A stretch of DNA of 64,000 nt, taken from contig CAYPWL010000002.1 in assembly GCA_964414425.1 (NCBI GenBank), positions 1 to 64,000 on the forward strand, in the 5' to 3' direction. The first letter of the stretch is position 1; each line of letters begins with the position of its first letter. The translations under genes and the position numbers were made by a program. The notes below the pieces were generated by a model, which made no database searches, was not told the DNA's origin, and worked only from the letters and a program-made list of their open reading frames with translations. The stretch is from GYS-P2D sp964414425 (GTDB lineage Bacteria; Bacteroidota; Bacteroidia; Chitinophagales; Saprospiraceae). Positions 25,468 through 33,182 of this stretch are shown here, piece after piece.

Positions 25468-26273
25468 CTGGACTGACTGGGTTTGGGGCATTCTAACCTA
25501 CCAAAATATTTTACCAGACTCAGGCCTACCAGTACATAACTATCATTGTTGCGGCTATTGCCCCGCTGTCTGCCTTGATTCAACGGGTTGTTAGTAGGAT
25601 CAGATAATAATACTGCCGTCTGCCCACGTGTTTCCCTGAGGTCATTGAAATCGGGAAAAAACGTACTCACATCATCTAAGTAATCCGTCGCCGCAACTCT
25701 TAGGCCTACCTCAATATTAAAGTTCCAATCATAGTTGATATCCCACTTAAAACCTACTCCAACTAATCCTGCCAAAGTAAACTTGCCATACTCATCTCCT
25801 ATAGCTTGACCTTCGGTACCATTTAATCTCAGATTAAACACTTCGCCGTCAAACTCACGCTTAGGTGTGAATGATAGTGCTGTAAATCCACCGAAGAGAT
25901 AGGGTGTATAATTTTCATCATCACTACCATGGATATATGGGAAGAAGTTGAACTCTAACTGATTGCTCAACTCAAAAATATCCGAATAAAAACTCAACTG
26001 CCGACTGAACTCAAAACTATTGAGTGAGTTACTGTCATCGGCACTGATTCGCGCATAGTTAAATGAGGACTTAACAGAGATGCGCTCATCAAAATTATAT
26101 CTGAATAATACACCTCCCGATACATTAGGTCGAGCAAAGCTCAGACTAGTCTGTAGGTCACCAAAATAGTTTGATGAACCAATCCACCCTCCTACTTCAA
26201 TTCCTTTTTGGGTATTACCTCGGATACTGATTAGTAGGGTGAAAATAATTATGATCAAGACTTGCTTTCTCAT
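25464..26273 (-). CDS. DUF6089-like outer-membrane beta-barrel protein
   Basis: The 269-residue protein has a signal peptide cut after ISIRGNTQ. The mature chain begins GIEVGGWIGSSNYFGDL and has alternating beta strands, a PYLFGGFTALSF strand and a VAATDYLDDVS turn, as in DUF6089 proteins of Bacteroidota, which resemble small eight-stranded barrels. Function is unknown for the family. It lies 31 bp after the acyltransferase gene and overlaps the YjbQ start by four bases, so the four genes 27480-24428 probably form one transcript. Confidence 0.8.
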   Translation of the reverse strand: MRKQVLIIIIFTLLISIRGNTQKGIEVGGWIGSSNYFGDLQTSLSFARPNVSGGVLFRYNFDERISVKSSFNYARISADDSNSLNSFEFSRQLSFYSDIFELSNQLEFNFFPYIHGSDDENYTPYLFGGFTALSFTPKREFDGEVFNLRLNGTEGQAIGDEYGKFTLAGLVGVGFKWDINYDWNFNIEVGLRVAATDYLDDVSTFFPDFNDLRETRGQTAVLLSDPTNNPLNQGRQRGNSRNNDSYVLVGLSLVKYFGRLECPKPSQSR

Positions 26274-26304
26274 TGGACGAAATAGTAACGAGCATTCACG
26301 GCCC

Positions 26305-27480
26305 TTAATTGTTGCTATTGTTATTAGTTACTGACTCATCTTCTGTGAGACCAAGATCGAGTTTGCGTTCGACTACATTAGCATACATATCGATCGCATA
26401 AGATCTGTAAGTATCCGGTATATTAGATAGGCGCTGCTCGAATCCAATTGCTTTAGTAGTACTGATTATCTCTCCTATACTTCCTTGCGACTTAAGCTGG
26501 TGGCACATCTTGTTAGTGTCTTGAGCTCTGTAGATTGTTGTGATCTGTCGATCTATCTCATTAGCAACCTCTTCAGCACTATCATATGCCCGATCGAGAG
26601 GTACCCCAAAGCTTAAGTGGATGCCTCCTTTGTTTCCTTTGATTCCCTTGCTGATACTCTCAAAGTCTTCTGTTGGTCTCTTCTGATAACTTCCTCCAGT
26701 CTCTCTGATGAATAGTTCTCTCGCCTTGTCAGCGTCACAAGGATCCAGCTCATATGATATCGCCACGGGCACAATAGATAAGGACTTGATATAGCTGGAG
26801 AACTCCTCCTCGCTTGATTTGCTCATGGCAAGCATCTTAATAATAGCAGGTTGGGTGATATCTCGGCCATCCTTAGCTCTACCCTCCCCCTGTGCAATCC
26901 ATACATTGCTATGATCCTTAAGTACTGAGTGAGCTATATACTTTGACAGATGTCTGAGCGCACGAACTTTTTCTCTGGGCCCCTTAACAGAGCGCTTCAC
27001 GATAAAGCTCTTATTAAGCCTCATCAAGTCAGAGATAAATGACTTAGACTGCAAGTTGTCTCCGATCGCTATCCGTACCGTAGGGTATCCGCATATCTTA
27101 AGAGCATAGTTGACCAGCGCTGGATCTAGTACGATATCACGGTGATTGCCGATAAACAGGTAGTTACGATCTTTGTCAAGTTGCTCCAGACCAGATATAG
27201 TAAATGATGTCGATGTCTTAGACAGCATCTTATCGATGAATACTTTGACGATATCCTGGATACCTTCGATATTGTGGATGCCCTTGAGCATGCGCCTCAT
27301 ACGCTGACGGACAAATGGGTATGCCAACGCTTTCATCAACTTAGTCTGTCGCTTGACACGGAGATTGATGATCGCTGAGATAAACCCATCATCCTCGATC
27401 AACCTATCCAGGACGTCCCGGACCTCATGATCATGATATGGACGTATATCTGCAAACTCGTCTGATTCGCTATGTCTCAA
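26305..27480 (-). CDS. Lysophospholipid/glycerol-phosphate acyltransferase (PlsC-like)
   Basis: The 391-residue protein has a PlsC-type acyltransferase domain. The catalytic block is GNHRDIVLDPALVNYAL (111-127, His113 and Asp115), followed by RLNKSFIVKRS and the acceptor motif WIAQGEGRAKDG. NHRD-type members are common in Bacteroidota and are annotated as 1-acylglycerol-3-phosphate acyltransferases. There is no obvious transmembrane helix, so it would bind the membrane peripherally. A charged, low-complexity tail ends in an Asn-rich stretch. Confidence 0.85.
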   Translation of the reverse strand: MRHSESDEFADIRPYHDHEVRDVLDRLIEDDGFISAIINLRVKRQTKLMKALAYPFVRQRMRRMLKGIHNIEGIQDIVKVFIDKMLSKTSTSFTISGLEQLDKDRNYLFIGNHRDIVLDPALVNYALKICGYPTVRIAIGDNLQSKSFISDLMRLNKSFIVKRSVKGPREKVRALRHLSKYIAHSVLKDHSNVWIAQGEGRAKDGRDITQPAIIKMLAMSKSSEEEFSSYIKSLSIVPVAISYELDPCDADKARELFIRETGGSYQKRPTEDFESISKGIKGNKGGIHLSFGVPLDRAYDSAEEVANEIDRQITTIYRAQDTNKMCHQLKSQGSIGEIISTTKAIGFEQRLSNIPDTYRSYAIDMYANVVERKLDLGLTEDESVTNNNSNN

Positions 27481-27580
27481 AGTAGTATCATATTAGACCA
27501 CAAAAATAGCCAAATAGCCATCTTCAATTCATGAATACTGTTGAGCGCTCTAAATGACCCGTTGAAAAGACTTGAACATT

Positions 27581-27973
27581 CTAATGATTGTACTCATCTA
27601 CGAACACCTGCCTGACATACTGTTCGTATCGCTCTGCTCTATATCTGCGCCAGTGCTGACCGACATCGATACAGTTATCAATCACTTGCATAAAGTTGCG
27701 CATTGGGCTTTTTCGGCGCAGCGCATTAACCAATTCTTTTTTTATCGAGTTATCAGTCACTTCCAGCAGAAAGTCTTGCATCACCATGCTTAAGGATTGC
27801 TTAGGCATTGGCGGAACTATGATACACTTCTCTATCGTAAGCTCTGGATCAAGATCGGATTCATCCTCGGGTGCTATCGTCACGATCTTGCGATTCTTCC
27901 TATGGATATAACAGGTGTTCCCCCGATTGACGAGTTTAGCAACTTTCTTAATGATCTGATGTGGGGATAACAT
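27581..27973 (-). CDS. UPF0158 family protein
   Basis: The 130-residue acidic protein matches the UPF0158 pattern: a start like VAKLVNRGNTCYIHRKNRKIV, then IEKCIIVPPMPKQSLSMVMQDFLLEV, LVNALRRKSPMRNFMQVIDN, and a W-RYRAER-EQYVRQ helix at the C-terminus. No biochemical function is established for the family. It is preceded by a repeat-rich region and followed by 100 bp without features before the acyltransferase. Confidence 0.72.
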   Translation of the reverse strand: MLSPHQIIKKVAKLVNRGNTCYIHRKNRKIVTIAPEDESDLDPELTIEKCIIVPPMPKQSLSMVMQDFLLEVTDNSIKKELVNALRRKSPMRNFMQVIDNCIDVGQHWRRYRAERYEQYVRQVFVDEYNH

Positions 27974-28013
27974 ATGAATAGATGTGGAGCAATGATACTG
28001 CTAATAAATTTGT

Positions 28014-28045
28014 CCCCTCTTCAAGATAGAGGGTTTGGGTGAGTT
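28014..28045. repeat. Degenerate copy of the 70-bp hairpin repeat, right half
   Basis: CCCCTCT (28014-28020), a seven-base loop and AGAGGG, then TTTGGGTGAGTTG. It matches hairpin 2 and the right outer arm of the intact copies at 28441 and 29389, in the same orientation. Its GGGTGAGTT is the exact complement of the left outer arm AACTCACCC of the intact copies, so it may keep the ancestral arm. It ends 6 bp from the stop codon of the DUF559 gene. Confidence 0.7.
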
Positions 28046-28051
28046 GAATAA

Positions 28052-28426
28052 TCACAAATTCATAAAGCTTAATAGATCTTGTTCCACTTGATAGAAGTGA
28101 TTTAGAACCTGATCGTTGTCAAATCGCATAACATGATAGCCCATGGCTTTAATTATTTTCTCCCTGTCTTCATCATAGCGTTTAATCTCTGGTCTATGAT
28201 GATAGTCCCCATCAATTTCTACTACTAACCTGAACTGATGACAATAAAAGTCTGCTATAAAGAAATTAAGCCTGTTATCATACAGCTTAAATTCTATTGG
28301 AAATTGTCTTGTGAACTTATGGCCATGAAACCTTCGATTTCTTACGTGAAACCAGAATTCTTTTTCAGCTTTTGTACTGTTTTTTCTGAGCTGCCTGGCC
28401 AATCGTATTGCATCGGCTCTGTTCAT
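28052..28426 (-). CDS. DUF559 (Vsr-like PD-(D/E)xK) endonuclease-domain protein
   Basis: The 124-residue protein is a stand-alone DUF559 domain. RLARQLRKNSTKAEKEFWFHVRN forms the N-terminal helices; RQFPIEF and the core FFIADFYC-----LVVEIDGDYH give Asp59, Glu70 and Asp72 as likely metal ligands; the tail GYHVMRFDNDQVL completes the fold. It is related to very-short-patch-repair endonucleases. No methyltransferase or mismatch repair gene is nearby. The start codon lies 14 bp from an intact 70-bp structured repeat and the stop lies 6 bp from a degenerate copy, so the gene is bracketed by the repeat family. A role in nicking or spreading that repeat is inference. Confidence 0.88.
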   Translation of the reverse strand: MNRADAIRLARQLRKNSTKAEKEFWFHVRNRRFHGHKFTRQFPIEFKLYDNRLNFFIADFYCHQFRLVVEIDGDYHHRPEIKRYDEDREKIIKAMGYHVMRFDNDQVLNHFYQVEQDLLSFMNL

Positions 28427-28440
28427 CCCATTAAGTTATA

Positions 28441-28510
28441 TAACTCACCCCGAAAAAACAGTTGTTTTTTCTTCCCCTCTCTTTTAAAGAGAGGGGTTAG
28501 GGGAGAGTTG
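28441..28510. repeat. 70-bp multi-hairpin repeat, intact copy 1
   Basis: Outer arms AACTCaCCCC and GGGGaGAGTT pair with one mismatch. Inside are hairpin 1, GAAAAAAC-AGTT-GTTTTTTC, and hairpin 2, CCCCTCTCTTT-T-AAAGAGAGGGG, so the element can fold into a stem carrying two arms. It is 69/70 identical to the copy at 29389-29458; the one difference is in the loop of hairpin 1. It lies 14 bp upstream of the DUF559 start codon. Confidence 0.88.
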
Positions 28511-28545
28511 ATTGTTTTACTTGCAAGCTCGTCTCGCCTTAGTGG

Positions 28546-28568
28546 AAGAGGGGTTAGGGGAGAGGTGG
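28546..28568. repeat. Partial copy of the 70-bp repeat, right end
   Basis: AAGAGGGGTTAGGGGAGAG followed by GTGG; 18 bases are identical to the right end of the intact copies. The left half is unrecognisable. It lies 9 bp beyond the stop codon of the gene at 28578-29351. Confidence 0.65.
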
Positions 28569-28577
28569 TTAATTATC

Positions 28578-29351
28578 TTATCGACCATTATCCACTAAGT
28601 GTGCATCTCGTGCAGCTCTAAGATATTGAAGCATGATGGCACAATTATTTTGCTCAAATTCATATGAGGATATACCTAGCTGATTGCAGCCGGCGCATGG
28701 ATCCACTGTTAACCCAGAACTTACAAAGAGTCCCACTTTTTTATGAACAGTTCCTGCTTTAGGATAATAGATCTTGGTATGAAACCCTAAAGTGTCCAAC
28801 TCCTCAAATATGTACTCTTCATGATATTTTAAATCGCTCCCCCACAATACTCGATCGATCAAACAATAGGTGTCATGGTAAATCACATCTATGGTAGGTA
28901 TAGCATATAGTGAATCTTTGCTGCTGACCTGAACTATCTCGAGATTATTGAGTATTTTCTGATCTGATATATTTCCTAAATCACAAAGATTTAAACCACC
29001 TTGTCGATTTCTTACTAAATGATATTTTAATTCACTTTCTGATGGAATTCCATCATTTGTATACCACCCAAAATCAAATGAAAATGTAATAGAATCATTC
29101 TTGATATAACCAACATATGAATCTATCCCTTGTGCAGGTTCATAACTAAACCCTAAAGTATCAAGAGGTGTATAAACAACTTTTGAACGCCCGCTTTGAC
29201 TATGATAGTCATGTCTATAGTCTTCTGCCGAGTGCTCCAAAAATTGACCTAAGTGCGAGTTACTCTTCCTCCGTGATGAGATAGATATCATGAGAAGTGA
29301 TATTATACCTAATAGGGTGAAAAGCTTATTTGATCTGAAGAATATTATCAA
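28578..29351 (-). CDS. Membrane-anchored or exported protein of unknown function
   Basis: The 257-residue protein has an N-terminal hydrophobic helix (about residues 8-25, LFTLLGIISLLMISIS) and a hydrophilic rest rich in aromatic strands. Four cysteines (LCDLG, TYCLID, DPCAGC) could form disulfides, and DPCAGCNQLG near residue 219 is the most distinctive segment. I do not recognise a family. It lies between two copies of the 70-bp repeat and has no clear operon partner; the intact repeat copy separates it from the membrane-protein operon upstream. Confidence 0.65.
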   Translation of the reverse strand: MIIFFRSNKLFTLLGIISLLMISISSRRKSNSHLGQFLEHSAEDYRHDYHSQSGRSKVVYTPLDTLGFSYEPAQGIDSYVGYIKNDSITFSFDFGWYTNDGIPSESELKYHLVRNRQGGLNLCDLGNISDQKILNNLEIVQVSSKDSLYAIPTIDVIYHDTYCLIDRVLWGSDLKYHEEYIFEELDTLGFHTKIYYPKAGTVHKKVGLFVSSGLTVDPCAGCNQLGISSYEFEQNNCAIMLQYLRAARDAHLVDNGR

Positions 29352-29388
29352 TTATAAGATGCCAAATCTATGAGTTTAAAACAACGCT

Positions 29389-29458
29389 TAACTCACCCCG
29401 AAAAAACAATTGTTTTTTCTTCCCCTCTCTTTTAAAGAGAGGGGTTAGGGGAGAGTTG
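29389..29458. repeat. 70-bp multi-hairpin repeat, intact copy 2
   Basis: Same architecture as copy 1: outer arms, hairpin 1 (here a full palindrome GAAAAAACAATTGTTTTTTC) and hairpin 2. It overlaps the 3' end of the last gene of the PadR operon: the stop codon of that gene (TTA on the plus strand at 29445) and its last three or four codons lie inside the repeat. It may also act as that operon's transcription end. Confidence 0.88.
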
Positions 29459-30173
29459 CCAACCGCAACTCCTCATCACCTAAATGCGCATAGCGCTCCT
29501 GAATCTCTTCAGTCAACCACAGCGGGAATACGTAGTTAAGCGCATGATGATTAATCACCATAAAACTTAGGAGCACTGATACTGCTATTATACCCCACAG
29601 CGGCAAATCAGATAGACGCTCCGAGAATAAATTGGGCGCATTACAACTCAGAATAACTGATCCACTAAAATATCCTTGTACTGTCGAAGCATAAGAATGA
29701 ATGACTAATAGTTTACTCTTCATACGTTTGTGATTATGCCGTCGCATCTTATAATTATCAAGGATAAATAGGATGAGCAATACGAGTGCCAGAAAATAAA
29801 ATGCCAAGCCACTACTCATATAGGCACTGCCCGCCATGATCAACCCATAAAATAGAATAGATAACAATATGGTTAAGATGATCTTTGGCAATTTGAAATA
29901 GCTCATATAGTAGGACCAAAATCTATTACGCCAGAATTTTTCCATCTGTCTAACTTTCTCCTCCTGCACCTTAGTAAATCCATACACACCAAAAGACTTA
30001 TATACCTTATGAAGCGCCCGATCAAAAGACAAGTTTGGATCATCTGCTTGCAGTGCTTCAATCTTATCAGCGATATGATCAACCAGCTCCAACTGCACAT
30101 CATAATACTTGATATACTTCTGCTCGGTGAAGTCGAATATCATCTGTACCTGCTCTTCTGATACTTTAGTCAT
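29445..30173 (-). CDS. PadR-operon membrane protein, paralogue 5
   Basis: The 242-residue protein has an N-terminal cytosolic helical domain (1-90) with the array motif VQLELVDHIADKIE and SFGVYGFTKVQEEK, then about five membrane helices between 95 and 225. The N-terminal motif is shared by all five proteins of this operon and recalls PadR-associated DUF1700/HAAS-type domains; that assignment is from memory of the pattern. The start codon overlaps the stop of paralogue 4 as ATGA. The C-terminus LATLP and the stop codon come from an inserted 70-bp repeat, so the original tail was probably different. Confidence 0.75.
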   Translation of the reverse strand: MTKVSEEQVQMIFDFTEQKYIKYYDVQLELVDHIADKIEALQADDPNLSFDRALHKVYKSFGVYGFTKVQEEKVRQMEKFWRNRFWSYYMSYFKLPKIILTILLSILFYGLIMAGSAYMSSGLAFYFLALVLLILFILDNYKMRRHNHKRMKSKLLVIHSYASTVQGYFSGSVILSCNAPNLFSERLSDLPLWGIIAVSVLLSFMVINHHALNYVFPLWLTEEIQERYAHLGDEELRLATLP

Positions 30174-30868
30174 ATGGGCATATTTATGAGGTCGTGATGT
30201 AAGTGCTGATATCGCTGGTACTCCTCGTTAATTCCTTTCTTCAAAAAGCGGAACTTAAAAAGGAAAAAGACTCCATAGCCAAATAAGGACAAGCTTATTA
30301 TAATCTGGGTGGACACCAATCCAGGATCAAACCAACTATGAAAAGCAAAAAATAGAAACAATAACGGGGTATTAGTTACCCATGCACTCTTGGTGTAAAC
30401 TGGCATTGAGGAAATCATAAACAGACTGTGATTTTTTCGCAATCTCTTTGACTCGATTGTTTCCACTATCCCTGTCAATGTGCATCCCAACCAGAATATC
30501 CATAATGCATCGATGTCAGTTATTGTTATCAAATTATAAATTATCAAAAACAGAAGACCACTTAAAAATACCTGTGGAGGTTTACTTGCTTCAACGAGTG
30601 CCTTAAGGTGTTTTAACAAGAATATTCGCCAAGACTCATAAATCTTAGATCGTTCAAGTTTTCTGACACCCTTCCTACCACCAAAAGAATCAATGGCAGT
30701 ATTTAGCGCTTCAAAAAAATGAAGCTGTGGATCAGTTGTGATCCTTTGCTCTATATCCGACAATATGTGATCCACGATCTCTAATCGTACATCGAAGTAA
30801 TCGTGACTCAGTAATCCACTTACCTGCTCATGGACGATATGTATTTGATTGCCGCTAAACTCCATCAT
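30170..30868 (-). CDS. PadR-operon membrane protein, paralogue 4
   Basis: I prefer the ATG at 30868 (MMEFSGNQ), which overlaps the upstream gene by 14 bases, over one at 30925. The 232-residue protein begins with the shared helical domain (VRLEIVDHILSDIEQ, then SFGGRKGVRKLERSK) and continues with about five membrane helices. It is more divergent from paralogues 1-3 and closer in layout to paralogue 5. It is coupled to the next gene by ATGA. Function unknown; it would be controlled with its neighbours by the PadR protein. Confidence 0.72.
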   Translation of the reverse strand: MMEFSGNQIHIVHEQVSGLLSHDYFDVRLEIVDHILSDIEQRITTDPQLHFFEALNTAIDSFGGRKGVRKLERSKIYESWRIFLLKHLKALVEASKPPQVFLSGLLFLIIYNLITITDIDALWIFWLGCTLTGIVETIESKRLRKNHSLFMISSMPVYTKSAWVTNTPLLFLFFAFHSWFDPGLVSTQIIISLSLFGYGVFFLFKFRFLKKGINEEYQRYQHLHHDLINMPI

Positions 30869-31628
30869 AGACCAATTGAGATTTATAATTCTGAAGTAGT
30901 GGTGCCACAAGCCTATGACATACATTGAGATGATAGTAGTAAGCCCATAATTGCGTATAAAAGAAAACTATAATCAACCCATATAAAGACATATCCGCCG
31001 CAGTTGGCTCACTGCCTAAGTTATAGAAATATATAGGTGCGAAAATGAAAGAGGTTAATTCGGCTTTGTACTGATAAAAGAAACTGACTGAGGAGTCGCC
31101 AGATCGAGATTGCTTTACGATGTCTCTATCTCGATGCAGCTTAATCCCTTCATAAATTGCTACCAAGAACATGAGCGCAGCTTGGGATATTATAAAATGG
31201 AATGGGACAATGTTTAAATAGATCAGAAACAATATTGGACTTATGGCTAAGTGTACCATCCAATTACAGGCAAACCACTTAAAAAATTGCCATCGTACCA
31301 ATCTCTGTTTAGTCTTATAGTAGTTCTTAGCAATCTTAATGATCCGATCATGGCCTCCAAAAGTGTCATGATACCCATGTACTTTTTGACGAAATTGAGA
31401 TCCTGACTCTATGTAGAAGTCATCACCCAATGCTGACACATAGTGATCTACTAGCTCCGCTCGGACGTCACTAAAGTTACCCTTACTATGAGATCGCTCC
31501 AAGATTGTATTAAACAAGTTATTGATGAAGTTGATCTTCTCCTGCTCTTTAGGTCGATCGCCGATTTGACTATAGGTATAGTGCAAGCTATAATCCTGAG
31601 GCCGCCATTGTCCGGTCTTACTCCACAT
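30855..31628 (-). CDS. PadR-operon membrane protein, paralogue 3
   Basis: The 257-residue protein begins MWSKTGQWRPQDYSLHY, nearly the same as paralogue 2. The cytosolic helical domain has EKINFINNLFNTILERS, VRAELVDHYVSALG and TFGGHDRIIKIAKNYYK; four to five membrane helices follow between about 130 and 235. The C-terminus RLVAPLLQNYKSQL parallels the RRVAPLL ending of paralogues 1 and 2. It starts 3 bp after the stop of paralogue 2. Confidence 0.75.
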   Translation of the reverse strand: MWSKTGQWRPQDYSLHYTYSQIGDRPKEQEKINFINNLFNTILERSHSKGNFSDVRAELVDHYVSALGDDFYIESGSQFRQKVHGYHDTFGGHDRIIKIAKNYYKTKQRLVRWQFFKWFACNWMVHLAISPILFLIYLNIVPFHFIISQAALMFLVAIYEGIKLHRDRDIVKQSRSGDSSVSFFYQYKAELTSFIFAPIYFYNLGSEPTAADMSLYGLIIVFFYTQLWAYYYHLNVCHRLVAPLLQNYKSQLVYDGV

Positions 31629-31631
31629 AGC

Positions 31632-32402
31632 TTAGGCGATTTTGGTTTGTGAGATAACCTGAGATCTATATTCCTTCAGTAGCGGCGCTACACGTCTCTG
31701 ACATACTTTGAGATGATAATAGTAGGCCCAAGAACAGTAGTAGATAAGCGCTAAGGCCATTAAATGGAGCAGCCAACTGAAATCTCCACGTGGATTCGTA
31801 AGTTGATAGGCATTTACTACCATCCCAGGTAATAGCAGTTTGTACTCATAGAATAGATTTGCCGCAGAGGCTCCTGATTTCATCTGTCTGATGACTTTTC
31901 TATCTCGGAGATATTTGACGCCTTCGATAACACAGAATACCAAAAGCACAATTAGTACTGCAATTCCCGTCTGCATCTGAGTGCTATTGAGATAAACGAC
32001 GTATGCTATTGGCACAAAAACAAGATGAACTGGCCAAAAACTCAGAAACCACCTATGGAATTGCTTTGCAATGATTCTTTGCTTAGAAGCATAAAATTTA
32101 GTGGCAATCTTATTGATGCGTTTATATCCTCCAAAGGTCTCATGATACTCATGAACTTTCTCTCTGAACAGGTATCCCCTCTCCACATAGAAATTCTCTC
32201 CAAGCTCACTGACGTAATGGTCTACGATTTCGGCTCTGAGATCACTGTAGTTTCCTTTGTTCTTTGACCTCTCAAGTGTCGTGTTCAACAGGTTGTCAAT
32301 GAAGTTGATTTTCTCCTCTTCAGTGGGTCGTTCACTGATATTGTCATAACTATAGTGTAAGCTATAATCTTGAGGTCGCCATTGTCCTGTCTTTGTCCAC
32401 AT
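31632..32402 (-). CDS. PadR-operon membrane protein, paralogue 2
   Basis: The 256-residue protein begins MWTKTGQWRPQDYSLHY. Shared blocks are EKINFIDNLLNTTLERS, LRAEIVDHYVSELGE, TFGGYKRINKIATKFY and the C-terminal YYYHLKVCQRRVAPLLKEYRSQV, after about four membrane helices. It is visibly a recent duplicate of paralogues 1 and 3. It starts 2 bp after the previous stop. No catalytic motif is visible; a membrane sensor or assembly factor is possible. Confidence 0.77.
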   Translation of the reverse strand: MWTKTGQWRPQDYSLHYSYDNISERPTEEEKINFIDNLLNTTLERSKNKGNYSDLRAEIVDHYVSELGENFYVERGYLFREKVHEYHETFGGYKRINKIATKFYASKQRIIAKQFHRWFLSFWPVHLVFVPIAYVVYLNSTQMQTGIAVLIVLLVFCVIEGVKYLRDRKVIRQMKSGASAANLFYEYKLLLPGMVVNAYQLTNPRGDFSWLLHLMALALIYYCSWAYYYHLKVCQRRVAPLLKEYRSQVISQTKIA

Positions 32403-32404
32403 AG

Positions 32405-33181
32405 TTAGGCAAGTTTAGTTTGTGCTATAATCTGAGACCTATACTCATCTATGAGTGGCGCTACTCGTCGCCGACATATCTTGAGGTGGTAATAGTAGGC
32501 CCATCCGCACAGATAATACATCAATGGAAATACGTATGCGCATAACCATTTAGCATCAATAAGATCAAAGACATCCATAAAACTGAATGGGAGTATTGAC
32601 AATAGTATGATCTGTAATTTATACTGGTAAAAGAAGCTAATTGAAGATTCTCCTCCCTTTGCACTTGACCTGAGCTGCCTATCTCTATAATATCTATCAC
32701 CTTCATGTACTGCCACGCCGAGTACAGCGATGAGCATGAATATGATCTGGGTTCTTAAATCAATAGACGAACCAATCAAATATCCAACCGGAATGAAGAG
32801 TAAATGTGCACCCCAATATTGACGAAACCACGTCCAAAACTGTCGATTAATCAGTTCATGCTTCGTCTTGTAGAAATGATCTGCAATCTTAATGATTCGA
32901 CGGGGACCACCAAATCTATCGTGATAGTCATAAACGCAATCAACGAATTGGGTTCCCATAGTTCTCTCAAAGTCTTCTCCTAACTTTTCTATATAGTGAT
33001 CCACTAACTCTGATCTAAGATCACTGTAGTTCGCTCTACTTGCCGACTTCTGAAGAATAGCATTGAACAGATCATCTATGAATTGAACCTTCTCCTCCTG
33101 AGTATTATAATCAGACTTGAGTGCTATATCATCTGGTCGATCATATCGGATAGGTCTCCACATTCCTTGTTCATCCCACAT
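32405..33181 (-). CDS. PadR-operon membrane protein, paralogue 1
   Basis: I chose the ATG at 33181 (MWDEQGMWRP) because it aligns with the MW starts of paralogues 2 and 3 and lies 1 bp after the PadR stop; the longer frame from 33244 would overlap PadR. The 258-residue protein has the helical domain (EKVQFIDDLFNAILQKS, LRSELVDHYIEKLGE, RFGGPRRIIKIADHFYK) and then about four membrane helices, ending YYYHLKICRRRVAPLIDEYRSQI. It is the first of five tandem paralogues. Confidence 0.78.
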   Translation of the reverse strand: MWDEQGMWRPIRYDRPDDIALKSDYNTQEEKVQFIDDLFNAILQKSASRANYSDLRSELVDHYIEKLGEDFERTMGTQFVDCVYDYHDRFGGPRRIIKIADHFYKTKHELINRQFWTWFRQYWGAHLLFIPVGYLIGSSIDLRTQIIFMLIAVLGVAVHEGDRYYRDRQLRSSAKGGESSISFFYQYKLQIILLSILPFSFMDVFDLIDAKWLCAYVFPLMYYLCGWAYYYHLKICRRRVAPLIDEYRSQIIAQTKLA

Positions 33182-33182
33182 A

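Noticed and set aside
28052..28426. Insertion sequence transposase
   Set aside because: The protein is a DUF559/Vsr-like fold without a DDE, HUH or serine recombinase motif, and no target-site duplication or IS ends could be recognised.
28441..29458. Possible CRISPR from repeated palindromic sequences
   Set aside because: Only two intact copies lie almost 900 bp apart with genes between them; spacing is irregular, units are 70 bp and no cas gene is present.
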